Source of the DNA: Myxocyprinus asiaticus
Lineage: Eukaryota; Chordata; Actinopteri; Cypriniformes; Catostomidae
Length of the DNA stretch: 64,000 nt
NCBI RefSeq assembly: GCF_019703515.2
Contig: NC_059346.1
Span: 56,928,001 to 56,992,000, forward strand
Reading direction: 5' to 3'
Shown: piece after piece, positions 54,238 to 63,933 of the stretch
Position numbering within the stretch: the first letter of the stretch is position 1
How the letters are laid out: the number at the start of each line of letters is the position of its first letter
The notes under the pieces: model-generated
Databases searched by the model: none
Seen by the model: the letters and a program-made list of their open reading frames with translations, nothing else
What the model was told of the DNA's origin: nothing
Translations under genes and position numbers: made by a program

Positions 54238-55585
54238 AAGATTAGTTAGTTCAGCCATTGTTTACTCACCCATGTGTTGTTATAACCCCGTATGACTTTC
54301 TTTCTTTTTCTTAACACAAAGGGAAAAAATCTGAAAAATGTTTGTTCTCAGTGATGTCATACAATGGCAGTTTGTGGTGACCACCTCTTCAAGCTACAAA
54401 AGGACACAAACATATAATTCAGAAGTCTAATAAATTATTCCATGAGACTCATATTGTTATGAAAGCATACGATAAGGTTTGTTAAACCGAAATTTAATGT
54501 ATTGTTTTGTAAAAATGTTGCACGTTCATGAGTCTGCAGGCAAGCTTTAGAGCTTTTTGCATGTGAGCAACAGTAGTTACGCAGCAAGTGCGAGATGGGT
54601 GTTCAAGCGAAAATATTTTTGTTTCACTTCAACAGGACCACCAGTGATTTTAACAACAGAAAACATAACATAGCTGCACACAAACCAGAGAACAGAATTA
54701 CAAACATGTCTGAAGACTTTGTAGTTGAAGAATAGATGCATTTTAAAGTCCAGTCTTATTTGTTTGAAACAGAGTCCTCCATCAAACAAAGAGATGGGGC
54801 TGAAGGTAGCTATCGTCACACCGTGTCCTACTCAGACGGCAAACGACACGCAATAAAAGTTATCTTTTCTATGTTAATCAGAGTTTTTTGTCCTATGAAG
54901 CTGCGACGAGCAACGGGACACACTGTCGATCGCTTGGTTTCCATATTTGCCATCGCGCCCGGTAACCCCGTCCTATATGAACTGGCTCCAGTCCAAAATG
55001 TGATGCGTGTTGCGAGCGTGAGGCTATCGTCTGTGTTCCGCGACTGCTTTCAGGTCCTTGAATAAGGTATAACGTGCGGCAGCTGGTGAGGTTTCTGGTA
55101 ACCCCCTCTGGTAAGATGGTGCCCCCTAGGGAGCTGGTGCCCTACACAGACTGTGTAAAATGCAAATAGGGTTGAAGCGAAACAAAACTAGTTTTCGCTT
55201 GAACACCCCATCTCACGTGTGCTACGTAACTATAGTTGCTCTCGTGCAAAGAGCTCTATAGCTTGCATGCAGACTCATGAATGCGCACAGGAGAATAACG
55301 TTCAGTGAACATTTTTACAAAACAATACATTAGATTTTGGTTTGTTTCACACCAGATCTTATTGTATGCTTTCATAACAATCATGAGTCTCATGGAATAA
55401 TTTACTAGACTTCTGAATTTTACTTCCTTTTTAAGCTTGAAGAGGTGGTCACCATAAACTGCCACTGTATGACATCACTGAGCACAACATTTTTTCACAA
55501 TTTCTCCCTTTGTGTTAAGAAAAAGAAAGAAACTCAGGGGTGAGTGAACAATGAGTGAATTTTCATTTTTGGGTGAACTAATCCT
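54238..55585. mobile_element. TTAA-flanked foldback element with arms of about 370 bp
   Basis: TTAA at 54234-54237 and 55586-55589. Left arm 54238-54612, right arm about 55190-55585, inverted. Matched blocks include TCAGTGATGTCATACA against TGTATGACATCACTGA, CCACCTCTTCAAGCT against AGCTTGAAGAGGTGG, and GTGTTCAAGCGAAAA against TTTTCGCTTGAACAC. The ends (GATTAGTTCACCC type) relate to the MITEs at 25909 and 45086. The spacer holds an unrecognised 109-residue frame (54736-55065), probably not a gene. Confidence 0.82.
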
Positions 55586-55589
55586 TTAA

Positions 55590-55677
55590 GTGCATGTAAA
55601 CGTGGTCATTGTGGGAGGAAAGGGTGTGTGAAAAGTTAAATAAAAAGGGAAAGGGAATACATTTTTTTTTTTTTATT
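55590..55677. repeat. Dispersed repeat family C, copy 2, right end
   Basis: GTGCATGTAAACGTGGTCA continues the block interrupted at 54237. Confidence 0.55.
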
Positions 55678-55790
55678 TTAGCGCCTCTAGTGTTTATTTC
55701 ACCAGAAAACTGCTTCAGTATGTACAATGAGCCACATACAAATAATTTTGCAAAACTGTAGGTATTGTAACGTGTAGGCAGTCTTGCTTC
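55678..55790 (+). repeat. Dispersed repeat family A, copy 5 (3' fragment)
   Basis: TTTAGCGCCTCTAGTGTTTATTTCACCAG... region matches the end of copies 1 and 3. Confidence 0.6.
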
Positions 55791-56235
55791 GGCGTTCCAC
55801 GGGTCGATTATAATAATTGGACTTAATAACACTGATCAGTTGAATATCCGCAAAGAAGGAAATGAAGAGAAGCTTAGAAGTTCCATCCTCCACATAAAAG
55901 GATAAGCAGGTATCATTCATTTTTAGTGTATGTAGTAATTAGTCTATAGAGTTGTTAAAAAGGTCTTTATCAAGTCACGAAAGGCTACATACACAACATG
56001 CATTTAGGCAAAAGAATGTGTGATGCAGGGGTTTCCTTTAAAATCAAAGCACATACTTATCATGTTCTACTAAAAAGAGAGAAGCCTAATTTTTTTATGC
56101 TGTAATTCAGAAAATGTACTTTGATTAACACTTTTGGTCTTTGTTTTCATGATAAAATTATTGGAACAATATAATACGTTATTAACAGGTTACCAGCATT
56201 TGAAAATAAAGTTTTCCATCTGGAACAATTAAAAA
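55791..56235. other. Non-coding DNA
   Basis: No gene seen. Confidence 0.5.
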
Positions 56236-56243
56236 GGAACTTC

Positions 56244-57007
56244 GGTAACACTTTCTATGAGTCCCATATTTATAATGCATTGTAAAAGCATTATACTGCA
56301 TTCATAATGTCTCATAATACACCTTATAATAAGTTATAACTTATCATAAATAATTTAATTACAGTTATAATTCATTATAAGACTTCGCCTATTCACTTTT
56401 GTTCTTTAGAGTATAATGCATTATAACACAAGCAACAACCAATTTTAACGCAGCAGAAGTTAATAAAGTTAACTGTATAAGTGCTGTATAGTGTAAACAG
56501 TCAAAAGGCTTTATGATGTGGTTATATAAATAAGTGGTATTTGCCTGCTTTAAGTTACAAAAGCAATATCTTCTTATAAACAGCCATAACTTTAACTTGT
56601 AACATACAATACATTACAAGTCAAACTTATATAATTGAAGTTATTTATAAAATAAGTCTCCAAATAAGATGCACAAACATTAAAGTATATTGAATAGAGT
56701 CCAGTATAGTATCAGTTATGGATGTTTATAAGAAGACATTGCTTTTGTCACTTTACTTAAAGCATCCCTATAATATATGTTACAAATATATATAATACAT
56801 TATAACTTCAGCAGATAAAATTGGATGTTGCTTGTGTTATAATACATTATACTCTAAGGAACTATGAATAGGTAAGTATTATATTGTATTATAATTGTGG
56901 TTACAATTATTTATGAGAAGTTACAACATATTATAAGGTGTATTATGAGACATTACTAATTGCCTTTACAATGCATTATGAATATAGGCTTCATAGAAAG
57001 TGTTACC
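56244..57007. mobile_element. hAT-type foldback element with perfect 8-bp target duplication
   Basis: Ends GGTAACACTTTCTATGA and its inverse, TCATAGAAAGTGTTACC. GGAACTTC is duplicated exactly at 56236-56243 and 57008-57015. The arms are inverted for roughly 200 bp (blocks TTATAATGCATT, ATTATGAGAC, TTATAACACAAGCAACA and inverses). 764 bp, non-coding. Confidence 0.9.
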
Positions 57008-57015
57008 GGAACTTC

Positions 57016-57368
57016 CTTCTCATTTTCAAGTATGTTCAGTGAAAAATTGTGTTCGTTTTCATTTTTTGTTTTCATTCATTGAACCAGTTCTTTTCCCCTG
57101 TCTGTGAAACGAGGTTGGTAAAACCTTTTGCTTTTAGACTCTAAAGAAATCGCAGACCTGTCAAAGCCACAAATAACTCTCTCTGCACTATTTTTCAGTC
57201 TCACATTTTTTATATTTTTGTTTCTTTATTCTCTCTTTCTCCCCCACCTCTTCTCCATCTGTGGCCTGACCTTTGTGACTCCTCCCATCTGCCCTGAGCA
57301 CTTTCAAAGGCGGTAGGATGCCTGTAATTGGAAGGGATGGGATGCAGCCAGGGGTAAGGAAGAGTGGA
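57016..57368. other. Non-coding DNA
   Basis: Pyrimidine-rich around 57180-57300. Frame 57128-57316 is compositionally biased and unsupported. Confidence 0.45.
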
Positions 57369-57427
57369 TAGATAGACAGACAGACATACAGACAGACAGA
57401 CATACAGACAGACAGACAGACAGACAT

Positions 57428-57460
<33 letters not shown>

Positions 57461-57495
57461 GAGATAGACAGATAGATAGATAGATAGATAGATGG
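57369..57495. repeat. (ACAG)n(ATAG)n microsatellite
   Basis: Compound tetranucleotide run. Confidence 0.95.
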
Positions 57496-57746
57496 AGGGA
57501 GGGAGGAAATGCCTAAGAGAGGCGAGGGAGAGGGGCTCTGATTTACATGTTAAGGCATGCCAGGCCGCACTGTTGTTTGCCCCAAGCACTTCACTCCAAG
57601 AAATATTGAGATGAAGGCATCTCCAAGTAGGTATGCATCAAAGTCAAGGATGAACACAAGGGGCAACAAAGGCTCTGCTTATTTGTGGGAATAAATCAGA
57701 ACTACCCTTGAAAATGCACTCAATATGCATTATATAGATTATTAAT

Positions 57747-59919
57747 TGTCAATTCAAGTCCTTTTATTTGTATAGTGCTTTTCACAACACAACGTTTCAA
57801 AGCAGCTTTACAGAGTCTTAGAGTCATCATTGTGTAGTTTTATTAAATATGATTGTAAATTGTGTATAAAAATAAATAATTAAATAATAATTGTATTTAG
57901 AACTCCAGTGAGCAAGCCGAAGGCAACTGTGGCAGGGAACACAAAAACTCCATAAGATGTTGGTTAATGGAGAAAAATAACCTTGGGAGAAACCAGGCTC
58001 TCTGTGGGGACCAGTTCCCCTCTGGCTAAACAGCATGAATATAATGCCAATATTAGTTATTTATGTGCAGTGCAAGTCATGGTTTAAAATTAGTAAACTA
58101 AGTAAGTGTTAAGGGCCAGTGTTTAAACAAAGATATTGTATGAACTGTAAGATTAATGACTAATGTCTTTGAAGTCCACCCTGGATTAACTGCAGAAGTT
58201 CACATACTGTAGATGCATTGTCCTTTGTTAGTTGGCTAATGAAGGCTTTTGTTGGCAATTAATTGAAAGTCTATGTATTCCATTTTAAGAGTGTAGTCCA
58301 TCATTAGACCAAGGTGATGCAGGCAGAGATCAGTGAGGTGCATCGCAGTTCAACTGGCAGGTCATTTCGGTGAGGTCTATCCTCAGTGCGACACCAAGCA
58401 GGAATGGAGCTGGATCTGGCCAGCTCTGGAACCACGGGATATGAATCCCGAGGTTGAGACAGGGAAACAAATAGAATAATATTAGCGTAGATGCCATTAC
58501 ATTTTTTGCAGAGTTATAGATCATGATAGATGTTTCTGTTTCCAGCAGACCTAACTAAAGCAGCCTAACTGTGAGTTGATGGATAAATTAGGTGTATGCC
58601 TGGCTAAATAGAAGAGTCTTTAGTCTAGACTTAAACTGAGTGAGTGTATCCGCGTCCCAAACAGTGTTAGGGAGATTAGTCTATAGTTTAGGAGCCAAAT
58701 AGGAAAAGGATCTACCTCCTTTTGTGGATTTCAATATTCTAGGAACTATTAACAGGCCAGAATTTTGCAATCGTAATGAACGTGATGGAATATAGAGTGG
58801 TAGAAGGTCACTTAAGTACTGCGGAGCTAGACCATTCAAAGCTTTGTACGTAGTTAACAAAATTTTTAAATTAATATGAAATTTAACAGGTAGTCAAAGT
58901 AACAACGATAAAATGGGGCAAATATTATCATATTTCTTGGTTCTAGTCAGCACTCTGGCAGCTGCATTTTGAACCAATTGAAGTTTATTTATTGAACTTG
59001 CAGGGCATCCTCCCAGTAATGCATTACAATAATCTAGTCTTGAGGTCATGAACGCATGAATTAGTTTTTCGGCATCAGCAACAGAAAGCATATGTCGCAA
59101 CTTAGCAATATTTCTGAGGTTGAAGAATGCTGTTCTACAAACATTGGAAATTAGATTTTAAAGGACAGATTGGTAACAAATGTAACACCTAAGTTCTTCG
59201 CTGTAGAAGACGATGTAACAGTACATCCATCGAGAGTCAAATTATATTTTAGCGGCTTATTTTTAGAGGTTTTTGGTCCAATAATTAGCACCTCTGTTTT
59301 GTCAGAATTGAGTAGAAGGACATTTTTGGCCATCCAGTCTTTGATTTCATTGATACACTCTGCTAATTTGGAGAATTGTGACATTTCTTCAGGTTTTGAA
59401 GAAATATAAAGTTGGGTATCGTCTGCATAACAGTGGAAATTTATTCCACAATTCCTGATAATATCTCCCAGGGGAAGCATATATAATGAGAAAAGCAGAG
59501 GCCCTAAAACTGATACCTGTGGCACACCACACTTAACTTTTGTTTGATTTTACAATTCCTTGTTTACACAGACAAAAAGGTAGCGGTCTGCTAAACAGGA
59601 CCTAAACCATGCTAATTCAAGTCCACAAATACCAACATAATTCTCAAGCCTATTTAAGAGAATGTCATGATCTATGCTGTTGAAGGCAGCATTAAGATCT
59701 CAAAGCACTAGAAGAGAAATGCAGCCGCAATCAGATGATAAGAGCCATTTGTAACCTTCATAAGTGCAGTCTCTGTACTGTAATGGGGCCTAAATCCTGA
59801 TTGAAATTGTTCATATATACTATTTCTCTGTTGGGAGAACACTACCTTTTCTAGAATTTTCGACATAAACAGGAGATTTGAAATCGGTCAATAATTAGCC
59901 ATTTCTCCAGGATCAAGAA
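57747..59919 (-). mobile_element. L2-type LINE, 5'-truncated and interrupted by DIRS copy 4
   Basis: Non-LTR retrotransposon. On the minus strand the 3' end reads ...CACTATACAAATAAAAGGAC at about 57755-57775, an L2-like 3' terminus, preceded by a 3' untranslated region from about 58560. The ORF2 RT domain covers 59919-58570. Sequence is lost at 59920, where DIRS copy 4 begins. The 5' part of the LINE is either beyond DIRS copy 4 or absent. Confidence 0.85.
58570..59919 (-). pseudogene. L2-type LINE reverse transcriptase, C-terminal two thirds
   Basis: Target-primed RT. Decoded in order: LDPGEMANY, then a stop, PISNLLFMSKILEKVVFSQ (finger), QFQSGFRPHYSTETALMKVT, frame change, AAFNSIDHDILLNRLENYVG (motif A; the usual first Asp position reads N), GLELAWFRSCLADRYLFV. 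The frame 59151-59525 follows with [20 protein letters not shown], the catalytic [12 protein letters not shown], and [20 protein letters not shown]. The C-terminal part 58894-59100 has MLSVADAEKLIHAFMTSRLD, CNALLGG and LQLVQNAAARVLTRT. The remainder (YKALNGLAPQYLSDLL) runs to about 58570. Multiple stops and shifts make it inactive. Confidence 0.88.
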
Positions 59920-60170
59920 AACGTCATGGTTACATTCGTAACCTCCGTTCCCTGATGGAAGGAACGAGACGTTGTGTCGATGTAGTGACACTAGGGGTCA
60001 CTCTTGGGAGCCCCAAACACCTCTGCTTTTTTGAAAAAAGGCCAATGAGAATTGGCGAGTGTAATTTGCATGCCACTCCCCTGGACATACGGGTATAAAA
60101 GGAGCTGGTATGCAACCACTCATTCAGGTTTTGTGCTGAGGAGCCAAGACCAGGTCCTGGCCATTTCAGC
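59920..60170 (+). repeat. DIRS copy 4 right inverted terminal repeat and outer end
   Basis: AACGTCATGG end, hairpin GGTTAC-ATTC-GTAACC, then the repeat with TATAAAAG at 60084-60091 in the context shared with copies 2 and 3. Confidence 0.85.
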
Positions 60171-60199
60171 GGGTAGTTCAGCGTTGTGGCAAGAGGGAC

Positions 60200-60312
60200 A
60201 CAATGTCTCATTCCCTCCATCAGGGAACGGAGGTTATAAAAGTGACCATGACGTTCCCTATCTGTCACTCACTCGACGTTGTGTCAATGGAGATTGTGAC
60301 AATAGGGGTCCC
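60200..60312 (+). repeat. DIRS copy 4 internal complementary region
   Basis: Inverse of the right outer end (TCCCTCCATCAGGGAACGGA) joined through GACGTTCCC to the inverse of the left outer end (TATCTGTCACTCACTCGACG). A small insertion disturbs the TCGATGTAGTGAC block (reads TCAATGGAGATTGTGAC). Confidence 0.83.
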
Positions 60313-61024
60313 TATACAAAACTCCACAACTATCTGAACTGTGTTACGTGAACTGGCGGTGCATGACCTCCCCCAATGCTCTTATGAGTGTTGAACGGTC
60401 CTTCAGGAACAAGTCGACTGCCCAACAATAGGGACAGGCTAGCCCAGCCGAGGCCTCTTTTCCTCCTTTTTTCTCCCCAAAAAGAGTGGAATTTGTTAAC
60501 CGACTGGGAGCCATAAGTGTTTACATCGGGGGGTGTCCCTTCCAAGGGGAAGACACCACAGAGACCACACCCTGCCCAAAGGGGGGGGGGGGGTATTTTG
60601 AGTGGAAGACGTCACATGGTCTTACTGAGTCTTGTCGGAAGTATGTCATGTGGAGAGGTCCCATGGTAGGTTCTACCCGAAGGGGGAGGAGTTTCTACAA
60701 AGCATGGCGACTGGGGGCAGAGGGGCCTCTGCCCAAGGAATACGCAGTTTACCAACAGGGATACGATTTTGCGGAAGATATCACATGGGGTCGCCTTCGG
60801 GGAACCAGCACATGTGGAACACCTACCTCAGTACGGGCCTCATTAGCACACGTACTGGGCCGGCAGCGAGTTTCTCCGCAAACTCAACTGCCAGAGGGCT
60901 AAGGAGGAAAGTCATCCAGGGATCACAGTCTGTGAACACGACTGGGAGTCAAGAGCACACGTCTTCACCTCAAGGGAGGGGTGAAGAATGCGCAAGCAGT
61001 ACACCCGGCCAGCTGTCCCGGAAC
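60313..61024 (-). other. DIRS copy 4 3' untranslated region
   Basis: Aligns with that of the other copies. G-run at 60582-60593, matching the C-runs of copies 1 and 2 in inverse. Confidence 0.65.
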
Positions 61025-61964
61025 TTACCTGCTCATGCCTGCCAATACACGGGATGAGACCGGCTCAACCTGGAGATTGTAGAACCTCGCAAAGGTGATG
61101 CCCAGCCCACTGCTCTGCAGATGTCTGCCAAAGAGGTGCCACTGGCCAGGGCCCAGGAGGCCGCCACACTCCAGGTAGAGTGGGCTCATAACCCCACAGG
61201 GGGTGGCAAATCCTGACCCAGTGGGCAATCCTCTGTTTGGAGACAGCGCTTCCTTTCCGCTGTCCACCAAAGTAGACAAAGAGCTGCTCAGAGATTCTAA
61301 AGCTCTGCGTGCGATCCAAATAGATGTGTAAAGCTCACACCGGACACAGCAACGCCAAGGCTGGGTCTGCCTCCTCCTGGGGTAGCGCTTGCTGGTTCAC
61401 CACCTGATCCCTAAAAGGGGTCGTGGGAACCTTGGGCATATAGCCCAGTCGGGGTCTCAGGATCATGTGAGAGTAACCTGGACCGAATGCCTGCAGGTCC
61501 CATACCCTCTTGATGGAAGTGAGCGCAGTCAGGAGGGCAGTCTTCAAAGAGAGTGCCTTAAGATCAGCTGACTCCAAAGGCTCAAAGGGAGCTTCCCATA
61601 GACCTCGAAGGACTACAGAGAGGTCCCACGAGGGGACGAGGCATGGTCTAGAGGGATTCAACCTCCTAGCACCTCTCAGGAACCTGATGATCAAGTTGTA
61701 CTTCCCCAAGTACTTACCATCTACTGCATTGTGATGAGCCGAAATAGTGGCTACATACACCTTCAAGGTGGAGGGGGACAGCCTCCCCTCCTGCAGGAAG
61801 GAAAGCACCGATCCGACTGCGCATCTCTGGTGGTCTTCGTGTCGAGAAGAACACCACTTAGCAAACAGACGCCACTTCAAGGCATACAGGCGACTCATAG
61901 AGGGAGACCTAGCCTGAGTGATCATGTCTACCACCGTGGGTGGTAGGCCATTTAGGTCTTCCAC
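61025..61964 (-). pseudogene. DIRS copy 4 tyrosine recombinase
   Basis: The 209-residue frame 61335-61964 holds the core-binding domain (MEDLNGLPPTVVDMITQARS, KWRLFAKWCSSRHED, LSPSTLKVYVATISAHHNAV, IIRFLRGARRLNPSRP). It then has LKTALLTALTSIKRVWDLQA with the first active-site Arg, and MPKVPTTPFRDQVVNQ. The catalytic half 61025-61319 follows in other frames, with a deletion of about 30 nt after IAHWV. The H-x-x-R box, read in its frame, is HSTW: the Arg codon AGG of copy 2 is TGG here. The tyrosine context FARFYNLQVEPVSS is present. This is the best-preserved N-terminal half in the window. Confidence 0.87.
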
Positions 61965-62345
61965 GTCCCGTCCAAGGGCCAGACATGGAAATTCCAGAGG
62001 TCTAGTCGTGGGTGCCAGACCTCCGTCCCTGAGAAAGAAGGTCCTTCCTCAGGGGAATTCGCTGGGGGGGCTGTCGCGAGGAGCGTGAGATCCGAGAACC
62101 ACGTCTGGGTGGGCCAGTAGGGTGCTACTAGGATGATATGCTCCTCGTCCTCCCTGACCTCGCACAGGGTCTGTGCAAGTAGGCTTACTGGGGGAAACGC
62201 GTATTTGCGTAGTCCAGGGGGCCAGCTGTGTGCCAGCGCATCTATATCGAGGGGTGCCTCGGTCAGGGCATACCAAAGCGGGCAGTGGGAGGACGGAACC
62301 TCCGCAGGGTGGGCAGTACTGCCAACAACTCTAGGTAGTTGATGT
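61952..62345 (-). pseudogene. DIRS copy 4 Dam-like region with RNase H scrap
   Basis: The frame 61952-62431 begins with RT-derived residues, jumps to a scrap of RNase H (AHQLPRVVGSTAHPAE, out of frame), then enters the Dam-like region: SSHCPLWYALTEAPLDIDAL, LRKYAFPPVSLLAQTLCEVR, LVAPYWPTQTWFSDLTLLAT. YAFPPVS retains the PP pair that copy 3 has lost. Dam family assignment is by analogy with described DIRS elements. Confidence 0.6.
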
Positions 62346-62349
62346 GCCA

Positions 62350-62676
62350 ACACAACTGTAGGAAGGGTCTGTGTCGAGGTAAGGCCGAGACGTGGAAGTA
62401 CGCATCCTTCAGGTTTACCGCCGCAAACCAATATTGATGTCAGACACTCGCTAGAATTCGTTTTTGTGTCAGCATCTTGAACGGGAGTCTGTGCAAAGCC
62501 CAGTTCTGTACTCGCAGGTCCAGGATTGGTTGCAACTCACCGTCTTTCTTCAGTACGATGAAGTAAGGGCTGTAGAACCCTTTCTTCATCTCGGCTGGAG
62601 GGACAGGCTCTATCGCGCCTTTGCACATAAGGGTCGTGATCTCCGCAAGAAAGGTAGCGTCGTTCTCACCCTTCAC
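62350..62676 (-). pseudogene. DIRS copy 4 reverse transcriptase, N-terminal part
   Basis: EITTLMCKGAIEPVPPAEMK, GFYSPYFIVLKKDGELQPIL (the usual PKKGGGLRP is mutated) and LHRLPFKMLTQKRILASV. After a stop or frame change come VCGGKPEGCVLPRL and GLTSTQTLPTV. The sequence breaks off after motif A, so the YLDD box is absent. Confidence 0.82.
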
Positions 62677-62753
62677 CGTGGTGAATCAGATGCCGCTGAA
62701 CCTGGGTGGGCGCCTGGTGAACTGAATCACGTAGCCGAGTTGGACGGTCAGGG

Positions 62754-63933
62754 TCAGCCATTGATGTCTTGTATGGCCTCCATCTGCTTCTTCACCGCCG
62801 AGAACTGCTGGGCAAAGTCCTCGACGGTGTCGCTGAACAGGCCAACCTGCGAGATGGGGGAGGCAAGGAACCTTGCCTTGTCAGCCTCTCGCATCTCAAC
62901 CAAGTTGAGCCAAAGGTGGCGCTCCTGGACCACCAGGGTGGACATTGCTTGCCCAGCAAGCGAGCGTGCTGGGGAATGGGAGGTCTGTTGGGGGATACCC
63001 GTGGAGGTGGTCCCATTGATGCCCCCAGTGCTAACCGATGCGGCCTCAAACCCATAAGTAGAAGGACCGGTGCGGGGAGCCGCTGGTGTGGTGGCACTCT
63101 GCGGGCATAGGTGCACCACGAGCGCCTTTATACACTGGGGGGATTGCTGAATAACCCTTGGCCACCCCACCATCGAGGGTAGTGAGGGCGGGGAAGCTGA
63201 AAGATCGGGACCGGGCAGTAAAAAGTGCCTCCCACGACCTTGTCAGCTCTTCATGCACTTCGGGGAAGAAAGGAACGGGGGCGGGGTGTAGCTTTGAGCG
63301 GCGCCGCGAGCCCAGGAACCTATCATCGAGCCGCGAGGGTTCAGGGGAGAGCGGAGGGTTCGACTCTAGCCCGACGCTCACGGCTGCCCGGGAAAGCATG
63401 TCATCATCTCCGCATCAGCCTGTGACTGGGCGACCGCACCCGAAGGGAGGAGCCCAGCTGAGGCTTCCACATCCGACTGGACAAGCCCGCTCTCCGATGC
63501 TGCGCTCAAGAGCTCATCACTTTCGCGGGCTCCAAATAAGAGGCGAACTCGCCGTGAGACGAGCCGGCGGACTCATCCAGAAGCCCGATCGGAGCAGACG
63601 AGCGTGCTGGGGAATGGGAGGTCCATGGGGGGATACTCGGCGGAGATGATCCCAATCACCTCCAGTGCTAGCCGCGCTGGCCTCATACCCGTGGGTAGAA
63701 GGACCGAGGCGGGGAGCCTCTGGGGTGGCTTGCTTTCTTATGAAGGTAAGCCGCGACCGCATCGTTGCCATGGACGTGTTCTCGCAATGAGTACATGACA
63801 CATCCACGAACGCTGTCTCTGCGTGAGCAGTGCTCAGACACGAAAGACAGTGATCGTGACCATCAGAAGGTGAGAAATAATGAGCGCAACCAGGAATAAC
63901 ACACAAAGGAAAGGCATCTTTGAAAAGACACAT
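62754..63933 (-). pseudogene. DIRS copy 4 ORF1 (gag-like)
   Basis: The N-terminal frame 63517-63933 begins MCLFKDAFPLCVIPGCAHYF, then DGHDHCLSCLSTAH and CTHCENTSMATMRSRLTFI: an uninterrupted Cys/His cluster (about residues 11-50). This is the clearest evidence for the start codon of the family's ORF1. A Pro/Ser linker follows (IPQHARLLRSGFW), then FPEVHEELTRSWEALFTARS (63046-63399). The capsid-like end (62754-63173) has VQERHLWLNLVEMREADKAR, ISQVGLFSDTVEDFAQQFSA and KKQMEAIQDI. A duplicated IPQQTSHSPARS stretch near 63000 suggests an internal rearrangement. The C-terminal tail is deleted. Confidence 0.78.

Noticed and set aside
54736..55065. 109-residue plus-strand frame as a possible gene
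   Set aside because: No recognised domain, an overlapping antisense frame at 54577-54819, and it lies in the spacer of a foldback element. Kept only as a spacer of unknown origin.
57369..57495. Possible CRISPR-like or satellite array
   Set aside because: Simple tetranucleotide microsatellite without spacers. No CRISPR array exists in the window, and the DNA is vertebrate.
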